Shown here in pieces: positions 22,774-32,048 of a stretch of 64,000 nt of DNA (its first letter is position 1; each line of letters begins with the position of its first letter). Made by a program: the position numbers and the translations under genes. The stretch lies in the NCBI GenBank assembly GCA_963580285.1, contig OY757011.1:197859644-197923643 (forward strand), written 5' to 3'. The DNA is from Lucinisca nassula (lineage: Eukaryota; Mollusca; Bivalvia; Lucinida; Lucinidae). The notes beneath the pieces are model-generated. The model saw only the letters and a list, made by a program, of their open reading frames with translations. It ran no database searches and was not told the DNA's origin.

Positions 22774-24075
22774 TGATTTTGTTTGATTTGAGGTTTAACG
22801 TTCCCGTCAACGCTGTATAGGTCATTTTAGAGACATTGCTTCCAATTTTGTAGGACTTTTACCCGACACTGAGATGAAATGACATCTCAAGCACTGTCGC
22901 CCAATGAAACCAATAGAATTTATAAACATGGCCTTCACTGCAGCTGGTGTTGTGCCGTGTGGCGGCCGTAAAAAGTCTCCCCGTACATCAACCATAGTGC
23001 AGTTTATATTTTACTTTTGGTCCTTTGAGATCAGCGTGAATATTCTGAGAAATCAGAAATAAATGATTGGTTTAGACTCATATTCTAGACAGGTTTTTAA
23101 TTATTTGGACCCCATCTTGATTTATATCAGTCTTTGATATTATACGACAGACTGCATGCATGGTAGTTAACCCAATCACGGTTGGCAACTTTGCTTCCCT
23201 CTTTAATTGCACGCCGGTGGGTCAGGCCTCAGATTCTATGACGGCTCCAACGTAAAGGCTTATTGAAAATTAGAGAGATAATGTCGGTTGGTGCCTGATG
23301 CTCTGTCTCTGGTCGGGCTCATCGGAGTCTAACTGTTGGTTTTCTTTTGCTCCAGCATTTCAGTGGTTTCTTGCTGTCGAGTCCTCACCGTTGTCTCACC
23401 TCTGTGGTTCTTTGATTTTTGTGTTCACGGAGATGTTGCACTGATGAGTTAGGAGGCCTTCATGCGGACTGAACAAATTATTTGTCTAAATCGCGACGGA
23501 AGTAAGGGCGAGGATTGTGGCCACGTAAAATCGATTTAAGCCCCCAGTGGAAATCTTCCACTGACCGTTCCAAGGCGGCTCTTCTGTGGCGATTTATTTA
23601 TGTTGTTGTTTGTTACTTACTGTGTGTATCACTTGTGTCTTTTGGTTTCGGATGGCCATATGGCCATTTTGTGGGAAAGTAACTGTCCTTATGGCCTTCC
23701 TTTGTTTAGGTTTTCATTATGGTCTGGTCGATTAATGTTTGTATTTCTTTCCCTTTGGTGTCTTTTATGGGTGGAGTAAGTTAATTGTATCAATTCCTGA
23801 TCTTTGTTTTACTTCTACTTTGAATCGACTGCCTATTCGAAATTCGCAAAATTGAAGTATGTTTCCTCTGACTTTCTTTGCCGCATCATTACAGGGTCAC
23901 TGATGAGGCTTTATTAGCCGAAACTACGTAGTATGACCCATCTTTTTTCTTATGAATGTTTTCATTGTTCTTAAAGGAACTCATTTTTTATTTTTATTAG
24001 ATCCTGTAAACGGTTTACCAGTATTCCTGTGTGGCCAGTTTCAGCTCCGCGTGGAAGCATCATGCAGTCCCGATG
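22774..24075 (-). mobile_element. SINE-like element split by a 1.07-kb insertion
   Basis: The 3' part lies at 22774-22929 (TTTGAGGTTTAACGTTCCCG to TTTATAAACATGGCC) and the 5' part at 24000-24070 (AGATCCTGTAAACGG to GCATCATGCAG). These are adjacent blocks in intact copies, so 22930-23999 is a later insertion. Confidence 0.65.
22930..23999. mobile_element. Inserted repeat, possible retroelement 3' end
   Basis: It starts with the CTGCAGCTGGTGTTGTG block also seen at 2465. It contains GGTGGGTCAGGCCTCAGATT and TAGGAGGCCTTCATGCGGAC, shared with 55680-55800 and 51100-51215, and ends near TTATTAGCCGAAACTACGTA. Frames are closed; a decayed retroelement tail is one possibility. Confidence 0.45.
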
Positions 24076-24169
24076 GTTTATATCTGTAACAATAAGTTTG
24101 AAATAGATTAGTAAAAATACTGTCCAATCTAAATCAATGCATTTTTGTGTATAATAGAGTGACCTTGTT

Positions 24170-24655
24170 GGTCATAATCTCAAGATATTGACATCATTCA
24201 AGGGCCATAACTCTGCTGAAAATAGACGCAAAATGCCGTATAACAATCCCACGCTAGATCTTGTCAAAATAAATTCACATACTAAACATTATCAAAATCC
24301 CTAAATTCTTTCTCAAGATAATGAGCGGAAACGAAATTTTGACGCCATTCAAGGGTCATAACTCTGGTCAAAATATAGACGCAAAATGCCGTGTAACAAT
24401 CCCAAGCTAGATCTTATCAACATAAATTCACATACTAAATAACGAATTTTTTACTTCATTCAAGGAACATAACTCTGTTGAAAATTGGCGCAAAAAGCTG
24501 TGTCACAATTCCAAACAAGAGGTTGTCAATCTCAATTCAAATGCAAAATTTGATCAAAATCCAACAATTTGTTTTCCAGATAATCAGGGGAAATGACGGA
24601 CGGACAGACAACGTGAAAACAGTACATCCCATATACTTCGTCTGCGGGGATATAA
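24170..24655. repeat. Degenerate tandem array related to 17640-18720
   Basis: Three to four units with GCCATAACTCTGCTGAAAAT and CAATCCCACGCTAGATCTTG, ending in a GACGGACGGACAGAC-like run. Positions 24660-24725 keep the right arm of a hairpin MITE. Confidence 0.7.
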
Positions 24656-24729
24656 AATAATGCCCTGTAAGCCCAAGTTATCTCTATATAAAGTGGGGTA
24701 TGCGGGGATGTCTAACGTGATGAGAAATG

Positions 24730-25258
24730 ACTTTTCTAGAGGCATCAAATATTCCAGAGCTTGCATAAAACTTTGACAACATTACGCACATAATGACTGT
24801 GTGTTGTGGAAAAAAAGACAAAAAGAGTAATAACTTCTATCGTAGGGTTTGGTCTGGAAGGAAAGACTCCCCCCACGGGTAGTAGCTTCATTCTTTTAAG
24901 AGTAGCATATACGACACTTTCTTTCTGTATCATGGGGGTGGGGGTGGGGGTCTCTTAATAGGAGCCTTCTAGGAAAAAAAAAGATGTTTTTGAAAGCTGA
25001 CTTTAAAATTGAGTTTCTATGTCTCTCCTCATTACTTCTGATCGCTTCATAAAATAGTTCTTTAGACCCAACCTGACAGTACTGCTTTTCTTCTTTTTAC
25101 GCCACTAGAGACTAAATCTGGTGTACTTTATGTAATGCTGCTTTAAATATCGATAATCATTATATACTGGCGACTCTGACACATAGTAGAGACGTAGACA
25201 TGGTGTTTGATCAGTGTCTTCATCGTGGTAACAAGTCCGTATAATGAACACGCTCTAA
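24730..25258. other. No feature recognised
   Basis: Contains a GGGGGTGGGGGTGGGGGT stretch at about 24934-24951. No exon or known repeat was identified. Confidence 0.4.
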
Positions 25259-25539
25259 CATTACGATAACACGCCCGTATGGCATAGTGCATTTTTTTCA
25301 CATCTCCAAAATGGCTACTTTTCTGATTAAAATATGCGATTTTTTTCTTATAAATACTACAAACATAGGTTGTGGGTACTCGTTAGAACCGCCTCATTGA
25401 GGCGGTTCTAACGAGTACCCACAACCTATGTTTTGGAGCAAAAATAAGAAAAATAATGTTTACCCCCTTAAACCCCAGTTTTCTCTATATAAAGTGGGGT
25501 TTAGGGAGGTGTTCATTTCACGGACTTGTTCACATGATG
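25259..25539. mobile_element. Hairpin MITE, best-preserved full copy
   Basis: Ends CATTACGATAACACGCCCG and GTTCACATGATG. The core at 25367-25432 is a perfect palindrome from ACATAGGTTGTGGGTACTCG to its complement, with GAACCGCCTCATTGAGGCGG in the middle. Confidence 0.85.
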
Positions 25540-25540
25540 A

Positions 25541-25765
25541 GTCCCACTTTATATATAGACAAAACTGGGGTTTACAGAGAGTAAATAAACGACAACACCC
25601 CCGTGTGACATTTTTATAGCTCCAAAATGGTTACTTTTCTGGTGAACATCTTTGATATTTTTCTTATTTCTGCTCTAAGACATAGGTTGCTGGTACCGTC
25701 AGAACTGACTCAATGAGGCGGTTCTAACGAGCACCCAGAACCTATGTTTGCAGTAGTTATTTATT
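25541..25765. mobile_element. Hairpin MITE, second partial copy
   Basis: It abuts the preceding copy. It keeps CTCCAAAATGGTTACTTTTC and a diverged core at 25680-25750, followed by a TTTA run at about 25758-25777. Confidence 0.65.
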
Positions 25766-25779
25766 TATTTATTTATTAA

Positions 25780-26600
25780 CAATCTCTTGACACAAAATAC
25801 TTTAGAAACCCTTTAAACTGCAAATGGAATTGTTCAAAACTACAAGAGGATTCTTTGTGATAAATATGGGTTAAAATCCCATAGGAACAGGTTCTGATAG
25901 AACATTAGAATCTCATTACCTTACTCGCATATAATCTGGTTTCAAAAAGCAGGCTTAGGCTTTGCAATTTATTTGTTTAGTGAGACATTCACCTCTCTTT
26001 TTTTCAGGATTTTTTTGTACTGTATAAAAGAAACCTCCATGAAGTAGTGGATCCAGGAGTCGGGGGATCTCTTCCGGGCTTCTGCAGGCTTTCGGAGGAG
26101 TCTTTAAACCGGGGTCTCGTCTCCATATGACCTTAGTTGTTGGTGGAACGTAAAACATACACACGCACGCACACATACACGCACGCACATACACAACTGT
26201 GGGTCTACTGTTATTCTAGATTGTACACTATACAAGAGGGCCGTGCTGGCCCTGGATCGCTCATCTGATCCATACTGTACAAATGAATTGGTAGGTAATA
26301 TATTATGGCGGAATGGAAGGTTTGAGAGATTTTGGATGGCATGCACCACAGGGAACATTTCTGTGAAATGATTTCAAAATCAGTCTAGCTGTTGAGGAGT
26401 AGAAGTCCTTTTAAGGTGTGTATGTTTGTAGCTCTGGCGGCTATCATTTTCAGTGGAGCAAAGGGATTTTGAGAAATTTTGTCAGAGGGTCCCAATCGAA
26501 CATTCCTATGAAATGAAATTGTTTCCTTTAAGAGGAAGAATTAAAAAAAACTATTTTAGATTCTTCAGAGTGGAACAATTTGAGAAATTTTGACAGATGG
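25780..26600 (+). mobile_element. tRNA-derived SINE, copy B, with flanking unannotated DNA
   Basis: The SINE lies at about 26029-26195: decayed tRNA head (CCTCCATGAAGTAGTGG, CCGGGCTTCTG), body TTTAAACCGGGGTCTCGTC and GTTGGTGGAACGTAAAAC, then a CACGCACGCACA tail. It matches the intact copy at 46844-47009. The rest of the interval shows no feature. Confidence 0.65.
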
Positions 26601-27330
26601 TATCCCAAAATGATTCCTGGTCAATCATTTATAAATCAGACGAAGTTTTTTTTTCTACAAATAGCCACAGTTACCTTGACATTGAGCGCAGCTATCTGAA
26701 AGTTGAACTTGCTGGAGATATTATCATACCCAACATTTATGTGTATTAATATTAAAATACATTGACAAAGTTTTTCTCAAAATAGCCGTAATAACCTCCA
26801 CCTTCATACCAGCAACCTGAAAGTTTAACTTGCTCGATATATTATGACACCAAACATTTGCGTGAAGTTATATTAAAACCCATCCATAAATGTAGGCACA
26901 AGAGCCTTAACGAAATTTTTCTAAAAATAGCCAAAGTGACCTTGACCTTGAGCCCAGATCCCTGCATGTTGACCTTGCTTGAGATAGTATCATACTTAAC
27001 ATTTGTATGAAGTTACATCGAATGCCATTGATAAATTCAGGCGCCAGAGCCATGAAAAGGTGTTTCTAAAACTAGTCACAGTGACCTTGACTTGAGCTCC
27101 GGACCTTGAAAGTCGAACTTGCTCAATATATTATCACACCCAACATTTGTGTGAAGTGTGTAAAATCTATCAATAAATGTAGGCACCAGAGTGATGGCAA
27201 AGTTTTTCTAAATAGCCACAGTGACATTGACCTTGAGCCCAGGACCCTGAAAGTCGCACTTGCTTGAGATATAATCATGTACCCAACATTTATGTGAAGT
27301 CAGTATTTGATAAACGAAGGCGCTGCAGTG
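26600..27330. repeat. Degenerate tandem array, unit about 120 bp
   Basis: Five to six units with GTGACCTTGACCTTGAG, CTGAAAGTTGAACTTGCT and ACCCAACATTTATGTG. Confidence 0.7.
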
Positions 27331-27369
27331 ATGACATTTTTTCTTCTTCTAAAGACAGCCACAGTGCGG

Positions 27370-27485
27370 GCTGTCTCAATGTCGGGTAAAAATCCCACAA
27401 AATTGGAAGCAACATCTCCAAAATGACCTATACAGTGTTGACGGGGACGTTAAACTCAATCCAAACAAACAAACAAACAAACAAT
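27370..27485 (+). mobile_element. SINE-like element, 3' fragment
   Basis: Only the last third is present (AATGTCGGGTAAAAATCCCA to GACGTTAAACTCAATCC), with a CAAACAAACAAACAAACAAA tail. Confidence 0.65.
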
Positions 27486-27611
27486 AGTATGACAGTGAAA
27501 TTGTTCCAAGAAAATAGATAATATATATTTTTGGGCAACCAAACATGGAATATTGCGTGTTATGAAATAATTTAATATTGAAGACTTGCGGGCATACAGG
27601 CATGTCATTAA

Positions 27612-27831
27612 CCCATATATGACAATGGAATCTTCCATCTTATAAATTTGGAGTTGTCCATTTTCAATTATAGGGGTGTCAGATTTGTTTTGTTTAATGT
27701 AAGTTGTACAAAAATGTATGTTCTTTGAGCAAACAGTGTAGACCCAGATCAGACGCCGCGTTATGCGGCGTCTGATCTGGGTCTACATTGTTTGCAAACG
27801 TCCCAAAAAAGGGCCACCAGGCATATATGGG
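27612..27831. mobile_element. TTAA-flanked MITE (CCCATATATG subfamily)
   Basis: TTAA at 27608-27611 and 27832-27835, ends CCCATATATG and CATATATGGG. A strong central hairpin of about 33-bp arms around CGCGTTATGCG at 27735-27795. Confidence 0.8.
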
Positions 27832-28242
27832 TTAAAATGCAAATGAAATCGACAAGATACTTATAAAATACATCGAATGTAAGATGAATATTTTTTTCTG
27901 AATCTGCAAAGCTGACAACTTTTCTGGCTTTAAAGGTAAACGTGATACAAAGGATTTTATTGGTTGGTTGGTGATAACTGGGCGCTTTAAGCACAGAGGA
28001 GTTCTCCCCTAGACCTAGTTCAGGTTTAGCTTACCCACTCTCTAACATGTCTAAAAGGCTTTCTCATGGCATCACTCTCGCCCCAGGCACGGTGCAATAA
28101 AGACGAAATTACAGAAATTTCGACAGGCGGTCCGAAAATAGTAGGCTGGAAATCGCGGCTTGGGAATGTGGTCAGTTCCAACCTGCGAATCGTGTTCCGT
28201 CGCCAGTGCCCGCCTGACCGAGGAGGCCTTTGAAAAGGTTAA

Positions 28243-28447
28243 CCCTTATCTTGCTGAATATTCATTTAAGCCACACCCATTTCTGTCTATCAACCAATCA
28301 AATTACTTGATGTAATTTGTTGCTAGAAATTCATAAACTAAATGCCAAACAGTGTTGATCCTGATCAGATGGCTTCTTCAGAAGCCATCTGATCTGGATC
28401 TACACTGTTTGCAAAGATAGGGGTTGTCGTGAACAGCAAGATAAGGG
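28243..28447. mobile_element. TTAA-flanked MITE (CCCTTATC subfamily)
   Basis: TTAA at 28239-28242 and 28448-28451, ends CCCTTATCTTGCTG and CAGCAAGATAAGGG. Central hairpin GATCAGATGGCTTCTTCAGA. It is the intact form of the decayed copy at 5940-6150. Confidence 0.8.
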
Positions 28448-28451
28448 TTAA

Positions 28452-28930
28452 AGTAGGCCAGCATCGGCTGTTCGGCTGCTTCATCTGTGCTTTGCTGGCC
28501 TCGCTGGTAGGTTGTCTTATCCCTGATCAAACGGCTCTTCCACGGCCACAGCGTCTACATCGCTTGTCCTGCACAATGCAGTTTAGCCTAGGCACCAGCG
28601 ACAACGTGAGCGTGGACCGACTTCCGCATTTTGTTTTTCCTTCATAATTTTAATATTACTCATTGCCGATTGCCTGCGGACACTTTTATTTTTTCGGCAA
28701 TTTCCGGCGAATAAAGGAAAACTTTCAACACGCCTTAAACGGTTTTATTTTTCATTTTAATACCTGTCTTTAAACCAGTATAGACCCTGATCAGCCGCCG
28801 AGTTTGGCGTCTGATCTGGGTCCAAGTTACAATATTTGCCAGTGTTCCCGTAACGAAACTACGCCTATATAATTCTGACCCCCGTAAACCTCATTTTTCT
28901 ATAGTAAAAATGAGATTTACAGTGGGATAC
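28452..28930. other. No gene; scattered repeat pieces
   Basis: Near 28775-28835 there is a decayed CAGTATAGACCCTGATCAG hairpin and at 28875-28935 the AACCTCATTTTTCTATAG arm of a hairpin MITE. The open frame at 28429-28647 matches nothing recognisable. Confidence 0.4.
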
Positions 28931-30981
28931 ATTTTAAGCTCACCTGAGGACCAAATGCTCAAGGTGAGCTATTGTGATCGACCTGTGTCGGTTTAGGAGG
29001 AGATTCATTTGAAGAAATTTTTGACGACGCACGACACACGACGGGCGCAGTCAAAAAGTTCTTCAAATGAATCTCCTCCTAAACCGATAAATGGATTTTG
29101 AAATAATTTCATGAGAATGTACCTTGGGTGATCCTCTGAAAGAATTGCTAATATTTTCTGCTCCGTTAACAAAATGGTCGCCAGAGCTAAAATAGAAAGG
29201 AACTTTAAACGACATCTCCTCCTGGCCTACTCGCCGGTTTTGAAAACAATTTCACAGAAATGGCCATTGGGTAACCCTTTTCCAAGATTGTTAAAATGGT
29301 TCTGCTCCGCTGAACAAAATGGCCACCAGAGCTAGAAATAGAAAGAGGGCCAAGGTGGCTCTATTTTGCTCACCTGACTTCAAGCTGACATGTATCTGTT
29401 TTTAGCTCTGGCGGCCATTTTTTTCTCATCAGAGCGGAAATGTTTTAGCTATTTTGGTAAATGGTCACCTAAGCAACCCTCCTTATATGTTTGAATGAGA
29501 TTGGTCCAGGGATATGAGGATTTTTTTTTTTGAGATTTTTTTTCTAGACATGGTGGCCATCTTGTTCATCTGAGCGAAACAAATTTTAGCTATTTTTGTA
29601 GGCAGCCACCTCAACAACATTCCTGTCAAGTTTAAGCAAACCTGGCCAAAGGGTTCATTTAAAGCAAATTATTGGCGTGTTTCTTCTTCTAGCTCTGGTG
29701 GCCATCCTACTCATTGGAGAGGAATGGTTTTAGTTATTTTGGTAGAAGGCCATCTAAGCAACATTTTTTATGAAGTTTGAATGAAATTCGCCCAGGGGTA
29801 TGGGAGAAGTAGTATAAATACTTTCTATTTTAACTCTGGCAGCCGTCCTGTTCATCGGAGCGGAACGATTTATGCTATTTCGTTGTAGAGTCATCTCGGC
29901 AACATTTCTGTGAAGTTTAGGTGAAATTGGTCCAAAGGTTTAGGATGATTTCAGGTTTTAAGCAAATTTCCTTGTTCTATTTTTAGCTCTGGCGGCCGTC
30001 TTGTTCATCGGAGCACAACGATTAGCTATTTTGGTAGAGAGTCACTTAGGTAACAGTCCTATGAAGTTTAAGCAATTTTGACCGAATGGTTTAGGAGGAG
30101 TTAAACGATTCTACCTATTTTGGTAGAGGGTCAGCTAAGCAACATTCTCGGAGCGGAACGATTTTAACTATTTTGGGTAGAGAGCAACCTAGGCAACATT
30201 CATGTGAAGTTTAAGCAACACTGGCCCAAGGGTTTAAGAGGAGATAGCATTTTAAGCAAATGGTTGACGTTTTTCTATTTTTAGCTCTGTCGGACATCTT
30301 GCTTATCGGAGCAAAATGAATTTAGCTTTCAGGTAGAGGGTCATCTAAGCAACATTATTATGACGTTTGAATGACATCGGCCCAGGGATATGGGAGACGT
30401 AGTCGTTTTAAAGATTTTTTTTCTGGTGGTCACCTTCATCGGAGAGAAACGATTTTAGCTATTCTGGTAGAAGGACAACTCAGCAACATTCCAATGAAGT
30501 GTTTGAATAAAACTCGCCTAGGAGCACGGGAGAAGTAGGCGTTTAAAGATTTTTCTATTTTAAGCTCTGGTGGCCATCTTATTCATCGGAGCGAAACGAA
30601 TATAGCTATTTTGGTAGAGGGTCACCAAAGCAACATTCTTATGAAGTTTGAATGACATTGGCTCAGGGGTACGGGAGTTGTAGTCGTTATTTGTTTTCTA
30701 ATTTTAGCTCTGGCGGCCATCTTGCTCATTGGTGCGGAACAATTTTAGCTTTTTTGTAGAGAGCCACCTAGGCAACATTCCTATGAAATTAAAATGAAAT
30801 TGGCCCAAGGGTTTAAGAGGCGTAGTCTTTTGAAGCAAATTGTTGATGATTGGCGCGAGACGACGCACGACGGACAATCACTGACCACAATAGTTCGCGC
30901 TCAGGTGAGCTAAAAAACCGGTAAACGACATCTAGCCCACTGGCCCGATTTTAAAATAATTTCATAGAAATGTTCCTTGTG
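28931..30981. repeat. Host tandem-repeat block, left of the Polinton
   Basis: It opens with AGCTCACCTGAGGACC. About ten diverged units of roughly 150 bp carry TTTTAGCTCTGGCGGCCATC, TTCATCGGAGCGGAACGATT and ATTTTGGTAGAGGGTCA. A closing CTCAGGTGAGCTAAAAAA lies at about 30899-30916, with one more unit beyond. The block continues to the right of the Polinton, showing that the Polinton landed inside it. Confidence 0.75.
30977..30981. other. Probable Polinton target-site duplication, left
   Basis: TTGTG here and at 46607-46611. Removing the element and one TTGTG restores TTCCTTGTGTGACC, which lines up base for base with the block's own unit TTCTTGGGTGACC apart from a few substitutions. ATATAT immediately next to AGATAG on both sides is the alternative duplication. 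Confidence 0.6.
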
Positions 30982-30982
30982 A

Positions 30983-31064
30983 TATATATAGATAGTGCCG
31001 GTTTTGAGGTAATCTGTTAAAAACCCTCACAAATCACCTCTTCAACCAGCACTATCTATATATA
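30983..31064. repeat. Terminal palindrome of the left Polinton end
   Basis: TATATATAGATAGTGCCGG at the tip is mirrored by AACCAGCACTATCTATATAT about 50 bp inward, with GAGGT and ACCTC also pairing. The end can fold as a hairpin with a loop around GTTAAAAACCC. Confidence 0.75.
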
Positions 31065-31277
31065 AACACATCTTACCACATATATATTTTACCGCAGTAT
31101 TTTGAGCAGACAGATAAACCGACTATTACATGTCAATTTATCTTTACCACACTGATAGTTGGACATCAAAGTCCAAAAGGGAAATCACCTACGGACTATT
31201 TCAGTATTTAGAAAACCATTCACTGGACAAAAAACTAGTCATTTATTTACGTTCAATTTCTTACTATTCTAGTACAA

Positions 31278-31351
31278 GCCGTGATAGCCGAGTGGTCTAG
31301 ATGGTTTGGACTGTAAATGGCGGGGCATGAGTTCGAATCCCGGTAATGACA
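31278..31351 (+). ncRNA. tRNA-like Pol III unit in left TIR
   Basis: A 74-nt tRNA-like sequence from GCCGTGA to AATGACA. It has an A box (TAGCCGAGTGG), a B box (AGTTCGAATCC, one mismatch to the consensus) and a T5 stop at 31360-31364. The acceptor and T stems carry mismatches, and the anticodon arm does not pair well, so it is probably not a working tRNA. The internal promoter and terminator could still make a short RNA reading into the element. Confidence 0.6.
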
Positions 31352-31518
31352 TAAAAATCTTTTTATAATGGAACATTGAATAAAAATGATGACAGCGTAA
31401 TCGGTTTCAATAAAAAGCGTTTCTAAGCGATAAAAATGGGTTAAAAAAAAGAAAAAATACAAAAAAATCCTGGTAACACTGTAATCGGTTTAATTAAGAA
31501 AGGTTGCTAAGCAACTCG

Positions 31519-31699
31519 ATAAACAAGAACCGTCACCAGGCAGCATATCTGGGCATTCTAAAAATAAATTGTAGAAAACTCTTACTTTCGTTCGTTATAT
31601 CGCCGATTGGAGCATAATCTATATATTATACCACAATTTTCCAACGGTGATACAAACTATATCGCCGACTTGAGCATAAAAAAAATTAAATTATCATCC
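31519..31699. promoter_or_regulatory. Left sub-terminal non-coding region with 22-bp direct repeat
   Basis: Two copies of a 22-mer, TATATCGCCGA then TTGGAGCATAA or CTTGAGCATAA, lie at 31596-31617 and 31658-31679. The spacing is 62 bp and they differ at two positions. No open frame covers them. Function is unknown; a regulatory or replication site is a guess. Confidence 0.4.
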
Positions 31700-31996
31700 T
31701 CAACACTCTATCATACTCAATCTTGCAATTTCCTGCTTAAAAGGTTTTATAGAGTTAAAATATCTCTGTTTTTCTCTAAAATTCTTTCCACCACACTTAT
31801 CACAGATTTGATATTTTGCTGTAGTACCTTTACCACATTGCAAACATTTCACTACTTTACTTTTGTTATGTTTTATAATAAAATTATGAGCCTTGCAGTA
31901 TATAGAATGCTTTACTGATTTGTTTTTACATGGTTTATTTGAACCTAACGGCAACATAGCACATATATTTTGCATCTTTGCTTTTTCTATATCCAT
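31700..31996 (-). CDS. Small Cys-rich (zinc-binding) Polinton protein
   Basis: A 98-residue protein not assigned to a named family. It has two likely metal sites: C12 with KPC and YCKAH at residues 23-36, and a C-x2-C pair set, CLQCGKG (about 52-58) with CDKCGG (about 65-70). The C-terminal third is basic. The first motif resembles short C-C-C-H modules in large DNA viruses, which suggests a nucleic-acid or protein-binding role. The start is supported by the AT-only leader ending AATAAAA just before ATG. It is transcribed away from the polymerase gene across a 52-bp gap (31997-32048) that must hold both promoters. Stop at 31700-31702. Confidence 0.6.
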   Translation of the reverse strand: MDIEKAKMQNICAMLPLGSNKPCKNKSVKHSIYCKAHNFIIKHNKSKVVKCLQCGKGTTAKYQICDKCGGKNFREKQRYFNSIKPFKQEIARLSMIEC

Positions 31997-32048
31997 TTTT
32001 ATTATTATATTTAAAATTTTTTTTTATAGTTTAAAAGAAAACAAAAAA

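Larger units (their letters stand above)
30982..31518 (+). repeat. Polinton left terminal inverted repeat (537 bp)
   Basis: It matches the complement of 46079-46606 from ATATATATAGATAGTGCC to GCTAAGCAACTCG, where the two sides diverge abruptly. A 9-nt insertion near 31451-31468 accounts for the length difference. Confidence 0.92.

Noticed and set aside
23140..23990. Host exon in the 1.07-kb insertion
   Set aside because: No maintained frame; the same DNA is dispersed at 51083 and 55670.
30984..30989. ATATAT as the 6-bp Polinton target duplication
   Set aside because: It is possible, but the outer TTGTG pair plus a perfect inverted ATATATAT restores the host unit more simply. Kept only as the alternative.
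31278..31351. A functional tRNA gene in the TIR
   Set aside because: Mismatches in the acceptor and T stems and an unpaired anticodon arm argue against a working tRNA; only the promoter boxes and terminator are good.
31893..32048. Upstream in-frame ATG extending the polymerase by 52 residues
   Set aside because: The extension overlaps the oppositely oriented Cys-rich gene, is hydrophobic low-complexity sequence, and lacks the A-run leader that precedes the ATG at 32049.
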